A stretch of DNA of 64,000 bases from Bdellovibrionia bacterium (GTDB lineage Bacteria > Bdellovibrionota > Bdellovibrionia > Bdellovibrionales > JAGQZY01), in NCBI GenBank assembly GCA_030427805.1, contig JAUICP010000004.1:186001-250000 (forward strand), written 5' to 3'. The notes under the pieces are model-generated. The model was not told where the DNA came from, did no database searches, and worked only from the letters and a program-made list of their open reading frames with translations. Made by a program: the position numbers and the translations under genes. Positions 53,647 through 62,082 of this stretch are shown here, in pieces (positions within the stretch are counted from its first letter, which is position 1; every line of letters starts with the position of its first letter).

Positions 53647-54814
53647 TACCTATTTACTACTGACCGCTCTTATTCTATTTGGTTTTAACACGAAAACTCC
53701 ACTTGCAAAGGACCGCGGTTTGAGCAACCACGGTTCCCCTCATCCGCAAAAAGATGACTTCAACTGGGGATTAGAATCGATTCGGGCCGATAAAAATTTA
53801 AAACAATCCCAGCAACAAAAAGAGATCATCGTTGCTGTGATTGATACGGGCGTGGATAAAAACCACGAATATTTAAAAGAAGCTCTCTGGAAGAATCTGG
53901 GAGAGGTGGGCAAAGATCATCTTGGTCGTAATAAAGAGACAAACGGCATTGATGACGATAAAAATGGATTTGTAGATGATTTCCAAGGATGGAATTTTAC
54001 TGAATCCAACAACGACATAACGGACTACCATGGACACGGCACCCATATTGCTGGAATCATCTCTGGTCGCCACCCGCAAAACAAAATTCGCACGAGTCTC
54101 ACGACCCAAACTAAACTGATGGTCCTGAAGTACTACGACCCAAACAAAGCTTCAGTCGAAAACCTACGCAACACCATCAAAGCCATTCACTACGCCGTAA
54201 AAATGGGAGCTCATATTATCAACTATTCAAGCGGTGGCATAGAACCCAGTCGTCTTGAACAAAAGGCTATTGAATGGGCCAATCGAAAAAATGTACTCTT
54301 TGTAACTGCTGCAGGTAACGAAGCCTCCAATCTCGACGAAAAAGGATACTACCCGGCCGATTACGACCTCCCCAACATACTTTCAGTAACTGCCCATGAT
54401 CGTCGCTACCACGTTCTCAGTTCCAGCAATTACGGAGCAAAAACCGTTGATATTGCAGCCCCTGGCGAAGACATCCTCTCCTGCCTCCCCGGGAGCAAAT
54501 ACGGATTGATGACAGGAACTTCCCAGGCCACAGCTTTCGTTTCGGGACTCGCAGCCATGATACTTGCCAAATACAATCGCTTCTTGGCGCCATTTGAAAC
54601 CAAACACTATATTTTAGAGTCCCTTAAAAGAGAAAAAGCCTTGATGGGAAAGACAAAGACCGAGGGCCGCATTGAGGTATTGCGTGCTCTAAGTATGCGT
54701 GGAAGTAGCGCCGATAGTAGTGGCCGCGGCATCGATGAACAGAGTCAAAAAATAAAGGAAGAGAAACTCATGTCTCTTCCTTTGATTAAAGCTTTAAATA
54801 ATCCGTTTAATTAG
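53636..54814 (+). CDS. Secreted subtilisin-like (S8) serine protease
   Basis: 392 residues; GAGGAGG before ATG 53636. Signal peptide about 1-24. Catalytic Asp70 (VIDTGVD), His134 (HGHGTHIAG), Ser296 (TGTSQATAFVSG) and oxyanion Asn228 (AAGNEA). Only ~45 residues lie between signal and catalytic domain, too few for an I9 propeptide. A DDDKNGFVDD loop may bind calcium. A ~65-residue tail after the Ser block is Lys/Ser-rich. Overlaps hflC by 4 bases at the 3' ends (convergent). Confidence 0.9.
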   Translation: MKPSTYLLLTALILFGFNTKTPLAKDRGLSNHGSPHPQKDDFNWGLESIRADKNLKQSQQQKEIIVAVIDTGVDKNHEYLKEALWKNLGEVGKDHLGRNKETNGIDDDKNGFVDDFQGWNFTESNNDITDYHGHGTHIAGIISGRHPQNKIRTSLTTQTKLMVLKYYDPNKASVENLRNTIKAIHYAVKMGAHIINYSSGGIEPSRLEQKAIEWANRKNVLFVTAAGNEASNLDEKGYYPADYDLPNILSVTAHDRRYHVLSSSNYGAKTVDIAAPGEDILSCLPGSKYGLMTGTSQATAFVSGLAAMILAKYNRFLAPFETKHYILESLKREKALMGKTKTEGRIEVLRALSMRGSSADSSGRGIDEQSQKIKEEKLMSLPLIKALNNPFN

Positions 54815-55791
54815 CGATCGAGGACCTGAAAGAACTTCGAGTCAGTCGATAGCAAAAGGTTACTATCGTCCTTGATAGATTTTTTATAGGCCTCAAGACT
54901 GCGTGTGAAACGGTAAAAACCTGGATCGCGACCCAATGAGTTTGCGTAAATGGCTGTGGCTTTAGCCTCCGCTCGCCCCTTAATTTCTTGCACTTTGCGA
55001 TAAGCTTCTGATTGAATGCGAGCAAGATCGCGATCGGTTTTACCTTCGATCTTAGCACGCTCCCCTTTACCAAAAGATCGAATCTTCTCGGCAATTCTTT
55101 GTCTTTCAGAAATCATTCGAGAATATACTTTTTGTTGGACGCTAGCCTCGTACGAAATTCGCTTGAGTTGCACATCAATAATCTGAATACCGAGGGGTTC
55201 TAGCTCTGGTTTTACTTTTTGCACAATCATGGCACTGAGTTGCTCACGCCCGGTTTCGATTTTCTCAATCTCACCAGTAATTTCTTCAGCCTCGGCAATG
55301 ACGGCTGACTCTTCCGCTGTCGCCCCCTTTTGTGCTTCTTCGATTTTCTTACGGCGCTCTTCGAGGACATCAATTATGGTATTAGAGTTCCTCACTGCCT
55401 CAACTAGATTTTGCGAAGAGATCACATCGCGGGTGACACCATCAAGAATGGCGTCGAGACGAGTTCGAGCTCCCCTTTCGTTTTGCACCGTTTGAATAAA
55501 CTTCAGCGGGTCAACAATCTTCCAGCGGGCGGTAGTATCGACTTCGATATACTTTTTGTCTTTCGTTGGAATCTGATTCGGAAACCCATCCCAACTCAAA
55601 ATACGTAAATCGATCATGCGCACGTCTTGAATAAATGGTGTTTTAAAATGGAGTCCCGCCTCATTCACCGACCGAATGGGTTTTCCAAATTGCGTGATGA
55701 CCGCTTGCCGGCCTTCGGAAATCACAAAGGTGGCTGAATAAACGAGGATCACAATTAATACGAGTAAAGCTGGTAAAATATATTTTTTCAT
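54811..55791 (-). CDS. hflC: HflC, SPFH/band-7 regulator of FtsH
   Basis: 326 residues; AAGGAG upstream of ATG 55791. One N-terminal membrane segment (about 4-25), then an SPFH domain: EGRQAVITQFGKPIRSVNEAGLHFKTPF, VDTTARWKIVDPLKF, and a coiled-coil with SAMIVQKVKPELEPLGIQIIDVQLKRISYEASVQQKVYSRM. HflC pairs with HflK (encoded just upstream) to form a large periplasmic assembly around FtsH. A 26-residue Glu-rich stretch in the coiled coil (about 148-175) is an insertion relative to E. coli. Confidence 0.93.
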   Translation of the reverse strand: MKKYILPALLVLIVILVYSATFVISEGRQAVITQFGKPIRSVNEAGLHFKTPFIQDVRMIDLRILSWDGFPNQIPTKDKKYIEVDTTARWKIVDPLKFIQTVQNERGARTRLDAILDGVTRDVISSQNLVEAVRNSNTIIDVLEERRKKIEEAQKGATAEESAVIAEAEEITGEIEKIETGREQLSAMIVQKVKPELEPLGIQIIDVQLKRISYEASVQQKVYSRMISERQRIAEKIRSFGKGERAKIEGKTDRDLARIQSEAYRKVQEIKGRAEAKATAIYANSLGRDPGFYRFTRSLEAYKKSIKDDSNLLLSTDSKFFQVLDR

Positions 55792-55806
55792 TTCCTGACC
55801 CTCTCC

Positions 55807-56802
55807 TTATTTTGTTGAATTGGCCCCGCCAGGGTAAACTGGCAAGATTCCTTTAATCTCAGGGTCGATAATAGTCATTGATTTAGCTCGGCTATAGACT
55901 TCCTCAACGGCCTCAAGGTAAAGTCGATCCCTGGTGATCTTCGGAGCCTTTCGATATTCGGTGAGAACATCCTTAAAGCGCTGGGCATCCCCTTCAGAAC
56001 GATTCACAAGAGCTTCAGCATAACCTTCAGCTTCGGCCACTTTCTGCTCGGCCTTACCACGAGCTTCGGGAATGACTTTGTTGTAGTACTTCTCGGCTTG
56101 GTTAATCGCCTGCTCTTGTTCTTGCTTAGCTTCGTTCACTTCGTTGAACGATGGCTTAACCGCCTCAGGTGGATTCACATCTTGAAGTTTGATCGAAACG
56201 ACTTTCAATCCAATATCATACTTATCAAATATTTCTTGGGTGAGCCGTGCCGCTTCTAGGGCAATCTCCGTACGACCTACAGTCAAAACATCATTAACAA
56301 GTCGATCGCCAACCACCCGACGCATAACGGCTTCAGAAATATCGCGAATATTTTGGACGGGTTCACGAATATGAAACAAAAACTTTTTCGGATCGGCGAT
56401 TTGAAATTGCGTAATCCATTCCACATCGGCGACGTTGAGATCCCCGGTCAACATCAATGACTCGCCATCAAAACCAGCTTGAGAGTATTGGGTTCTCTTG
56501 CCTCGTACACTCTGAGTACGAAATCCAAACTCTTCTTGCAGAACCAATTTGGTTTTAATCTTGATCGCCTTATCAATTCCAAAGGGAAGTTTAAAATGAA
56601 GACCCGGCTGGGTCGTCTGACTGTACTTTCCGAATCGCAAAACGACAGCTTCTTCATCGGGTTGAACCGTATAGAATGATGACATGACCAATGGAATGAG
56701 TAGAATGACTAAAATTAACAGCAACGGAAACTTTGGATTCCGTTGGAAGTATTGCTGCAATTTTCTCATATCTTGATCAAATTGACCTTGATTGTATGAC
56801 AA
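55807..56802 (-). CDS. hflK: HflK, SPFH/band-7 regulator of FtsH
   Basis: 331 residues from TTG 56802, preceded by AAAGGAGG at ideal spacing. A short N-terminus replaces the Gly-rich leader of E. coli HflK; one membrane segment (about 25-45) leads to the SPFH domain (PDEEAVVLRFGKYSQTTQPGLHFKLPFGIDKA). The C-terminal coiled coil has GKAEQKVAEAEGYAEALVNRSEGDAQRF. It is 15 bases upstream of hflC in one operon. Confidence 0.93.
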   Translation of the reverse strand: MSYNQGQFDQDMRKLQQYFQRNPKFPLLLILVILLIPLVMSSFYTVQPDEEAVVLRFGKYSQTTQPGLHFKLPFGIDKAIKIKTKLVLQEEFGFRTQSVRGKRTQYSQAGFDGESLMLTGDLNVADVEWITQFQIADPKKFLFHIREPVQNIRDISEAVMRRVVGDRLVNDVLTVGRTEIALEAARLTQEIFDKYDIGLKVVSIKLQDVNPPEAVKPSFNEVNEAKQEQEQAINQAEKYYNKVIPEARGKAEQKVAEAEGYAEALVNRSEGDAQRFKDVLTEYRKAPKITRDRLYLEAVEEVYSRAKSMTIIDPEIKGILPVYPGGANSTK

Positions 56803-56823
56803 GGTTTCCTCCTTTATAGCAGA

Positions 56824-58581
56824 TTAGATCGAATGGCTTTGATCTTTTTGCAATTCCCACATTCGATTATAAAAACCGTTTTTAAGCAACAAATCCTCAT
56901 GACGACCCTTTTCAATAATTTTTCCTTGATTAAGGACGATGATGAGATCTGAATCAACTATTGTTGAGAGTCTGTGCGCAATGACAAGACTCGTCCTTTT
57001 TTCTGAAATTTTCTTAATTGAGTCCTGAATTTGACTTTCGGTCCTCGAATCGAGAGCCGATGTGGCTTCGTCGAGAATGAGTATTGGCGGATTCTTTAAA
57101 AAAGTTCGCGCGATAGCGACTCTTTGCTTCTCCCCACCGGATAGCTTTAACCCTCGTTCACCCACCTGAGTCTGGTATTTTTCGGGAAGACTCTCGATAA
57201 ATTCACTTATTTGGGAGAGTTCAGCGGCATGTCGAATTTGTTCGGGGCTCGCTCCTATTTTGCCGTAGGCAATATTGTACTCAATACTATCGTTAAATAG
57301 AACCGTATCTTGTGGAACGATTCCAATTTGACTGCGCAAAGAGTCTTGGCTGACCTGCTGAATATTCTGGCCATCTATTTCGATACTTCCATCACTGGTT
57401 TCATAAAAACGGTATATGAGTCTCGCGATTGTCGACTTGCCCGATCCACTCGGGCCAACAACAGCGACGGTTTGGCCCGGTTCGACCTTGAAGCTTACAT
57501 TCTTCAGGATTGATCGATTAGAGTCATAGGAAAACGAAACGTTTTTAAATTCAAGACTGCCATTTGCGACAATGAGCTCTTTTGCGTCCGGTAGGTCTTG
57601 AATTTCCTTTTCCTCTTCGAGAAGGCTATACATTTTTTCCATATCGACAAAACTTTGCTTGATCTGACGATAAACGAATCCCAAAAAGTTGAGCGGCATA
57701 TAGAGTTGCATTAAATAGGTATTGACCAATACAAAATCTCCAATAGTCATCTCGCCTTTTTCAACATTCATAGCCGCAAGAATCATTACCGAAGTTAATC
57801 CAATTCCAATAATAAAACCCTGCCCAATATTGAGTAGCGAAAGGCTTCCTTGGCTTTGAATGGCTGCCTGCTCATAACCTAAAAGAGAGTCGTTGTAACG
57901 GCTGTACTCGTGCTTCTCATTGCCAAAATACTTAACCGTCTCATAGTTAATTAAACTATCAATCGCTTTGGTATTGGCCTTAGAGTCACTCTCATTCATG
58001 CGACGACGGAATTTAAGGCGCCACTCTGTTACAAATATTGAAAAGAGTACGTATCCAAAGACACAAACAAAAGTAATCGCTGCAAAAGGCCACTCAAAAC
58101 TATAGAGTAAAATACCGACTACTAAGGCAATTTCTAAAAGAGTCGGCACTATATTGAAAAGCATAAAACTAAGGACAAACTGAATGGCCGAAACACCACG
58201 CTCGATGACTCTCGAGAGGCCCCCTGTTTGGCGATTCAGGTGAAATCGCAAAGACATCATGTGAAGATGCTTAAAGGTTTTTAAGGCGGAGGCCCTTTGT
58301 GTATAGGCAGAGACACGAATAAAAAAGAAGTCCCGCAATTCGCCGAAGGCTTGTGATAGAACTCGAGTGACTCCGTAACCGAGAATGAGAAATAGAGGCA
58401 GAACGAGTGGCGTCGCATCCATCTGGTCGATGGCCTTAGCGTAAAATTGGGGTACTAAGACATTGGCTACCTTTGCGAGAACCAGACACAACACTGCAAG
58501 CACGACACGCGGCCTAAGATCTTTTCTCTCCGGACTCCAGATATAACGAATGAGTTGTTTGGCAGTATTTTTATGATTCAT
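56824..58581 (-). CDS. ABC exporter, Atm1/HMT-like half transporter
   Basis: 585 residues: six membrane segments (about 25-300) then one ATPase domain. Walker A GPSGSGKST, signature LSGGEKQRVAIA, Walker B ILILDEATSALD and H-loop IAHRLST. The cytoplasmic loop contains RQTGGLSRVIERG, a hallmark of the Atm1/ABCB7 class (glutathione/iron-sulfur or heavy-metal conjugate exporters), rather than of MsbA. Works as a homodimer. It is upstream of hflK-hflC on the same strand with only 21 bases between, so it may be in that operon. Ribosome binding site at ATG 58581 is weak. Confidence 0.9.
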   Translation of the reverse strand: MNHKNTAKQLIRYIWSPERKDLRPRVVLAVLCLVLAKVANVLVPQFYAKAIDQMDATPLVLPLFLILGYGVTRVLSQAFGELRDFFFIRVSAYTQRASALKTFKHLHMMSLRFHLNRQTGGLSRVIERGVSAIQFVLSFMLFNIVPTLLEIALVVGILLYSFEWPFAAITFVCVFGYVLFSIFVTEWRLKFRRRMNESDSKANTKAIDSLINYETVKYFGNEKHEYSRYNDSLLGYEQAAIQSQGSLSLLNIGQGFIIGIGLTSVMILAAMNVEKGEMTIGDFVLVNTYLMQLYMPLNFLGFVYRQIKQSFVDMEKMYSLLEEEKEIQDLPDAKELIVANGSLEFKNVSFSYDSNRSILKNVSFKVEPGQTVAVVGPSGSGKSTIARLIYRFYETSDGSIEIDGQNIQQVSQDSLRSQIGIVPQDTVLFNDSIEYNIAYGKIGASPEQIRHAAELSQISEFIESLPEKYQTQVGERGLKLSGGEKQRVAIARTFLKNPPILILDEATSALDSRTESQIQDSIKKISEKRTSLVIAHRLSTIVDSDLIIVLNQGKIIEKGRHEDLLLKNGFYNRMWELQKDQSHSI

Positions 58582-58644
58582 GAAAGTTCTTTTGTTACTC
58601 GTACTCGATAGATTGTCGAAAACTTCAACCGTTGACTTTGCTCA

Positions 58645-59220
58645 CTAGCCAAACCGCCCACACCACTGTGGGGGTACGACAAGGCGCTTAAGTTGATTAA
58701 GACGCATCACTAAAAACTGCGTCCCCGCCTGTAAACGAATTCTTTGATATTTCACAGAGCGATCCGTAAGAATCGAAATCTTTGCCCGCCCTTTGTAGTC
58801 CGTCTGACTCATTCCTTTTTGCCGACCAACGGACCACTCTAAACGGCGATTCCGCAGGGGCGATAACTCAGAATGATAAACCTGCTCGACGGTCCCCTCT
58901 GATTCTCGACATCGGATATCAAGGTGAACTACCGTGAGAAAATGGTCGTGACAAAGTACGGGATAACTGAAGGCATCCTTTTGCATGCAAGGATTAAAAG
59001 TTTTCTCTTGTATTCCAAAGCGGTGGGCATAGTCGTGAAAGCCCAAACGGTCTTCGAGGAGCGCAAATTTAATCATGGGTTCCCGGCGATACTGCCCGCC
59101 CCCGTGGAGGTTCGTTCCTTTTTTCGGCGGCAAAACATTCTTCTGCGGGCGATGGGTCGGCTGAAAACTCTGACAAGCTCCCAAAAAAACCAAGAGAATT
59201 AGTAAATGAGCTAGTTTCAA
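58645..59220 (-). CDS. Lipoprotein of unknown function
   Basis: 191 residues from TTG 59220, which overlaps the stop of the TSUP transporter (TTGA). Lipobox FLGAC with Cys16. Four further cysteines (FNPCMQ, VLCHDH, DIRCRES, PQWCGRF) suggest two disulfides. A beta-rich body; no family recognised. Coupled translation with the transporter suggests a related role. Confidence 0.65.
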   Translation of the reverse strand: MKLAHLLILLVFLGACQSFQPTHRPQKNVLPPKKGTNLHGGGQYRREPMIKFALLEDRLGFHDYAHRFGIQEKTFNPCMQKDAFSYPVLCHDHFLTVVHLDIRCRESEGTVEQVYHSELSPLRNRRLEWSVGRQKGMSQTDYKGRAKISILTDRSVKYQRIRLQAGTQFLVMRLNQLKRLVVPPQWCGRFG

Positions 59221-59960
59221 ATAAACCCCTCTCCCTCGAGGACCTTGTAGTATATGCGCAATACTGCGGCAAACAGAGCGATCTTATAAAGCCAGATAAA
59301 AAAGTTCTCAGAAATCTTACCCAAGAGCTTTACGCCGATGCGACTCCCTACAATAGATGCGAGACTCAAACCCAATATAAGCATCCAATACTCCCCATAA
59401 TCAAAGCCTAGGGCGAGAAAAGCAGGAATTTTTGTGAAGTGAACCGCGAGCTGGCAAAGAGCTTTAGTAGAAACAATCTCCTCTTTGCTCATATCGTCCC
59501 GCAAAAAAAAGACGGCCTGGAAGGGACCAGTGGCACCCACCAAAATGCCTAAAAAACCAGCAACCAATCCCACTCCTGCAAATAGTGGAATAGGAAGTTT
59601 CAGTGGAGGTAACTTCTTAGGTTTAAAGAGAACATAGAGAATAAGGACCGATATCAGTAATAAGGGCAGGGTCTTGGAGTCGATGGATTTCACTAAATAA
59701 ACGGCACCTAGGGCCCCAAAGGGAACTCCCACACAAAACCAAAGGAAGATTTTTTTGTGCAAGTGACTCTTTAAGAACAGGGCCCGCGATCCGTTACTGA
59801 CCATTTGGGCAATACCATGGATTGGAATGAGGACATTCCAGGGCAAAAAGAAGGTCATGATCGAGAGAAGGGTTACCCCGCCCGCCATGCCAATCACTCC
59901 CGATAAAACGGCCGTGGCCACGGCGATGAGGCTGAGAACAATCACATGTAAGAGAGTCAT
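59217..59960 (-). CDS. TSUP (TauE/SafE) family transporter
   Basis: 247 residues, eight membrane segments. Family motif GVIGMAGGVTLLS near residue 20, repeated as GFLGILVGATGPFQAVFF near 135, as expected for the duplicated TSUP fold. Members export sulfite, sulfoacetate or other anions. The 3' end overlaps the lipoprotein gene by four bases. Confidence 0.87.
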   Translation of the reverse strand: MTLLHVIVLSLIAVATAVLSGVIGMAGGVTLLSIMTFFLPWNVLIPIHGIAQMVSNGSRALFLKSHLHKKIFLWFCVGVPFGALGAVYLVKSIDSKTLPLLLISVLILYVLFKPKKLPPLKLPIPLFAGVGLVAGFLGILVGATGPFQAVFFLRDDMSKEEIVSTKALCQLAVHFTKIPAFLALGFDYGEYWMLILGLSLASIVGSRIGVKLLGKISENFFIWLYKIALFAAVLRIYYKVLEGEGFI

Positions 59961-60037
59961 GCCCTAAGGGACCAACTATTCTTCTGGATGTCACGAAGTA
60001 AATTTAAACTAAGGTCTATATCTAGAATAGAGGTCAT

Positions 60038-60484
60038 TTGATTGACCTGAGATCAATAAATGAAAAAATAGAGTCTATGGAGCGAAGAAACACACCGAAA
60101 CCAGTTGATGGACAAGTTGAACGTCGCGGAAAAGACCGTCGAGTCATTCCCCGGTTTTCTAATTCTGAATTTAGAGCGGCCCTAAAGTTTGTCGATGTCT
60201 TTTTTAAGGCCTATATTTTTATGCTACTCGCAGCCTTAGTTCACGAGGTGTACTACGGCTTTCAATTGGGAGGCAAAGGGACAACTCGCGGAATTTTCTT
60301 TGGCGTGGTTCTATTTACTCTCGCGGTTCTGGCCTTTCGCTGCCAAAGACGGCTGAAATCCTATTTTGAGAATGAGTCCATAGCCCGCCTCGTCCAGTTC
60401 ACCAAATCCGGGGCCATGAACCTACTCATCACTCTCGCCACTGCCGCCATCCTCTACGGCTTCACCGTCATCTTCCGCCATTAG
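60038..60484 (+). CDS. Small three-TM membrane protein
   Basis: 148 residues from TTG 60038 (GAGG four bases upstream); ATG 60077 is an alternative. A basic soluble N-terminus (about 1-45, with RRGKDRRV) precedes membrane segments at about 55-76, 83-100 and 125-145. The RRGKDRR element is typical of proteins that carry a short positively charged cytoplasmic tag; function unknown. Confidence 0.6.
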   Translation: MIDLRSINEKIESMERRNTPKPVDGQVERRGKDRRVIPRFSNSEFRAALKFVDVFFKAYIFMLLAALVHEVYYGFQLGGKGTTRGIFFGVVLFTLAVLAFRCQRRLKSYFENESIARLVQFTKSGAMNLLITLATAAILYGFTVIFRH

Positions 60485-60545
60485 GTGCCAGGCACCGAAT
60501 GGTAGCGCACCTGCGTAACCACTCGGTAGGTGCCTCCTTTTAAAA
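60485..60545. repeat. REP-like imperfect palindrome after the membrane-protein gene
   Basis: GGTGCC-a-GGCACC at the gene end is a small perfect palindrome, and GGCACCGAATGGT (about 60490-60502) pairs with ACCACTCGGTAGGTGCC (about 60519-60535) apart from a 3-base bulge and one mismatch. Resembles a REP element or terminator cruciform. No T-tract on the + strand except the following TTTT. Confidence 0.6.
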
Positions 60546-60885
60546 ATATACCCATGTGATGACAACTTGGTTTTGGCTCGTCTCCATTAAGCAATAGAGT
60601 GTTCGCAACTCCGTACACCTAATCGTTTGGACAAAAATCTTTTTCTGGATTTCTTATTTTTAATTATGATCACCTATTCTCGGTGATTTTTGACAACTTC
60701 CTCTCTTTTTGTCTAAAACACTGTTTTGCATGCGCTAGAGAGCACCTTATTCTGTGGAAAAGTTTTTAAAGTACCGAAAAGTAATGTGCGAGTTCGTATT
60801 TAAGAGGTAGAAGTTTCTTAAACGAAGAAGGCTTATCTTCTTAGTAAATAACTCCGATCAAAGATTCTGCGATAAGGTTGATTTC
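60546..60885. other. Non-coding leader region of the GNAT gene
   Basis: About 340 bases without a gene. A candidate promoter lies at 60690-60719 (TTGACA, 18-base spacer, TAAAAC). Just upstream, ATCACC 60669-60674 and GGTGAT 60682-60687 form an operator-like inverted repeat with a 7-base spacer. No other feature is clear. Confidence 0.5.
60690..60719 (+). promoter_or_regulatory. Candidate sigma-70 promoter with upstream operator-like inverted repeat
   Basis: TTGACA at 60690-60695 and TAAAAC at 60714-60719 with an 18-base spacer. The ATCACC/GGTGAT inverted repeat at 60669-60687 is three bases before the -35, a position suited to repression or activation. The leader to ATG 60886 would be about 160 bases. 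Confidence 0.4.
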
Positions 60886-61332
60886 ATGAACGAACTGACG
60901 GCTGTCTACAGCCAAGAACCAGAAACTCAAATGCAAGCACTCAAAGAGCTTTACGAAAAAGTTTTTGATACCCGTTGGGACCAAAGAATTTTTCAAGAAA
61001 AGCGAGTGACTTTTGATCGCTGGCTCTGTCAGATCATGTACCATCACGATCAGCCCGTTGCTTTTAAACTGGGTTACTTTTTTGATAAAGACACCTTTAG
61101 AAGTTGGCAAGGTGGAGTTATTCCTGAGTTTCAAGGCCAGGGGATTGCTAAGATTTTGATTCGCGATCAAGAGCGCTGGGTCCGTGAACAAGGTGGAAAA
61201 ATCATTCAAACGCGGTCTTTTAATCGCTTTAAGAACATGATGATTTTGAACCTTAAAATGGGTTACGACATTACGGGGAGCCTCGAAGGCGAAGCTGGCG
61301 AACCTAAAATCGAATTTTCGAAGCAGCTTTAG
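60886..61332 (+). CDS. GNAT family N-acetyltransferase
   Basis: 148 residues; AAGG before ATG 60886. The acetyl-CoA-binding motif A is WQGGVIPEFQGQGIAKILI (V-x-P-x-x-Q-G-Q-G-I-A), at about 85-103, followed by the usual helix and the motif-B region KNMMILNLKMGYDITG near 121-136. Substrate unknown; could be a small amine or protein N-terminus. Confidence 0.87.
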   Translation: MNELTAVYSQEPETQMQALKELYEKVFDTRWDQRIFQEKRVTFDRWLCQIMYHHDQPVAFKLGYFFDKDTFRSWQGGVIPEFQGQGIAKILIRDQERWVREQGGKIIQTRSFNRFKNMMILNLKMGYDITGSLEGEAGEPKIEFSKQL

Positions 61333-61484
61333 GAAGTTAAAGTCCAAAGCTGAAGGCTGAATCGAATTCACTTGCGCTCATTTTGGGAGGAACCCTATGA
61401 CAGGCTCCAGCTCACCCATTTTTCCCTATTATTTTCGATAATTTAGCCAAATCAGCCCATTTTTTATGCACTGTGATTTTAAGC

Positions 61485-61513
61485 TTGCCCTATGGCGCTG
61501 GAGCCGTTATAAA
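61485..61513 (+). promoter_or_regulatory. Promoter of the tRNA-Asp gene
   Basis: TTGCCC and TATAAA separated by 17 bases; the predicted start is about 17 bases before the tRNA 5' end. Consistent with a strong stable-RNA promoter. Confidence 0.55.
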
Positions 61514-61536
61514 TTCTAGCTCATTCCTTGTAGCGG

Positions 61537-61613
<77 letters not shown>

Positions 61614-61734
61614 TTTTTCATTACATTTTTTAGCCCACCCGAGATTCCAAAAGGATTCTCAAACCTTATTTATTTTAAGAAGACGAACCAAGAGACTGTG
61701 ATATTTCAAGAAATGTCGCAAAATTTCAGATCAA

Positions 61735-61763
61735 GGTAACCAATCGGTAACCGGCTGGTAACC
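61735..61763 (+). promoter_or_regulatory. Three GGTAACC repeats at 11-bp spacing (operator-like)
   Basis: GGTAACC at 61735-61741, 61746-61752 and 61757-61763, each separated by 4 bases, giving an 11-bp period (one helical turn). This is the architecture bound by OmpR/PhoB-type response regulators (heptamer plus 4). It lies about 80 bases before the small gene at 61841. Confidence 0.6.
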
Positions 61764-61840
61764 ACCCCAGAACCTCTGAAAATGGCTGTATTCGGGCGCT
61801 TTGGAAGATTCAAGAGCACTGTCGAACCCGGGAGGTTTCA

Positions 61841-62044
61841 ATGTTTACCAATTTCATCAAATTAATTTTAATCTATAGCGCCATTCATCTCGGGATGAAT
61901 GTTTCGGAGCTGATCTTTTGCCATAAGGGCCAATGCACTGATGTGCTCCAGAATGCCTACAAAAATGTTTTGGAAATCGACTGGAAGCCGATTTCTGTTT
62001 TTCCAGAAGAAGCCAAAAGATTCAAAAATACTGCCGTCGAATAA
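61841..62044 (+). CDS. Small single-TM or secreted protein
   Basis: 67 residues; GGGAGG before ATG 61841. A hydrophobic N-terminus (about 4-20) may be a signal or anchor; the rest is soluble with two cysteines (FCHKGQC). No family recognised. It is preceded by the GGTAACC repeat array and converges on the copper ATPase gene 38 bases away. Confidence 0.62.
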   Translation: MFTNFIKLILIYSAIHLGMNVSELIFCHKGQCTDVLQNAYKNVLEIDWKPISVFPEEAKRFKNTAVE

Positions 62045-62082
62045 GACGGCAGATCAATTTAAAATCATGTAAATGTAGACAA

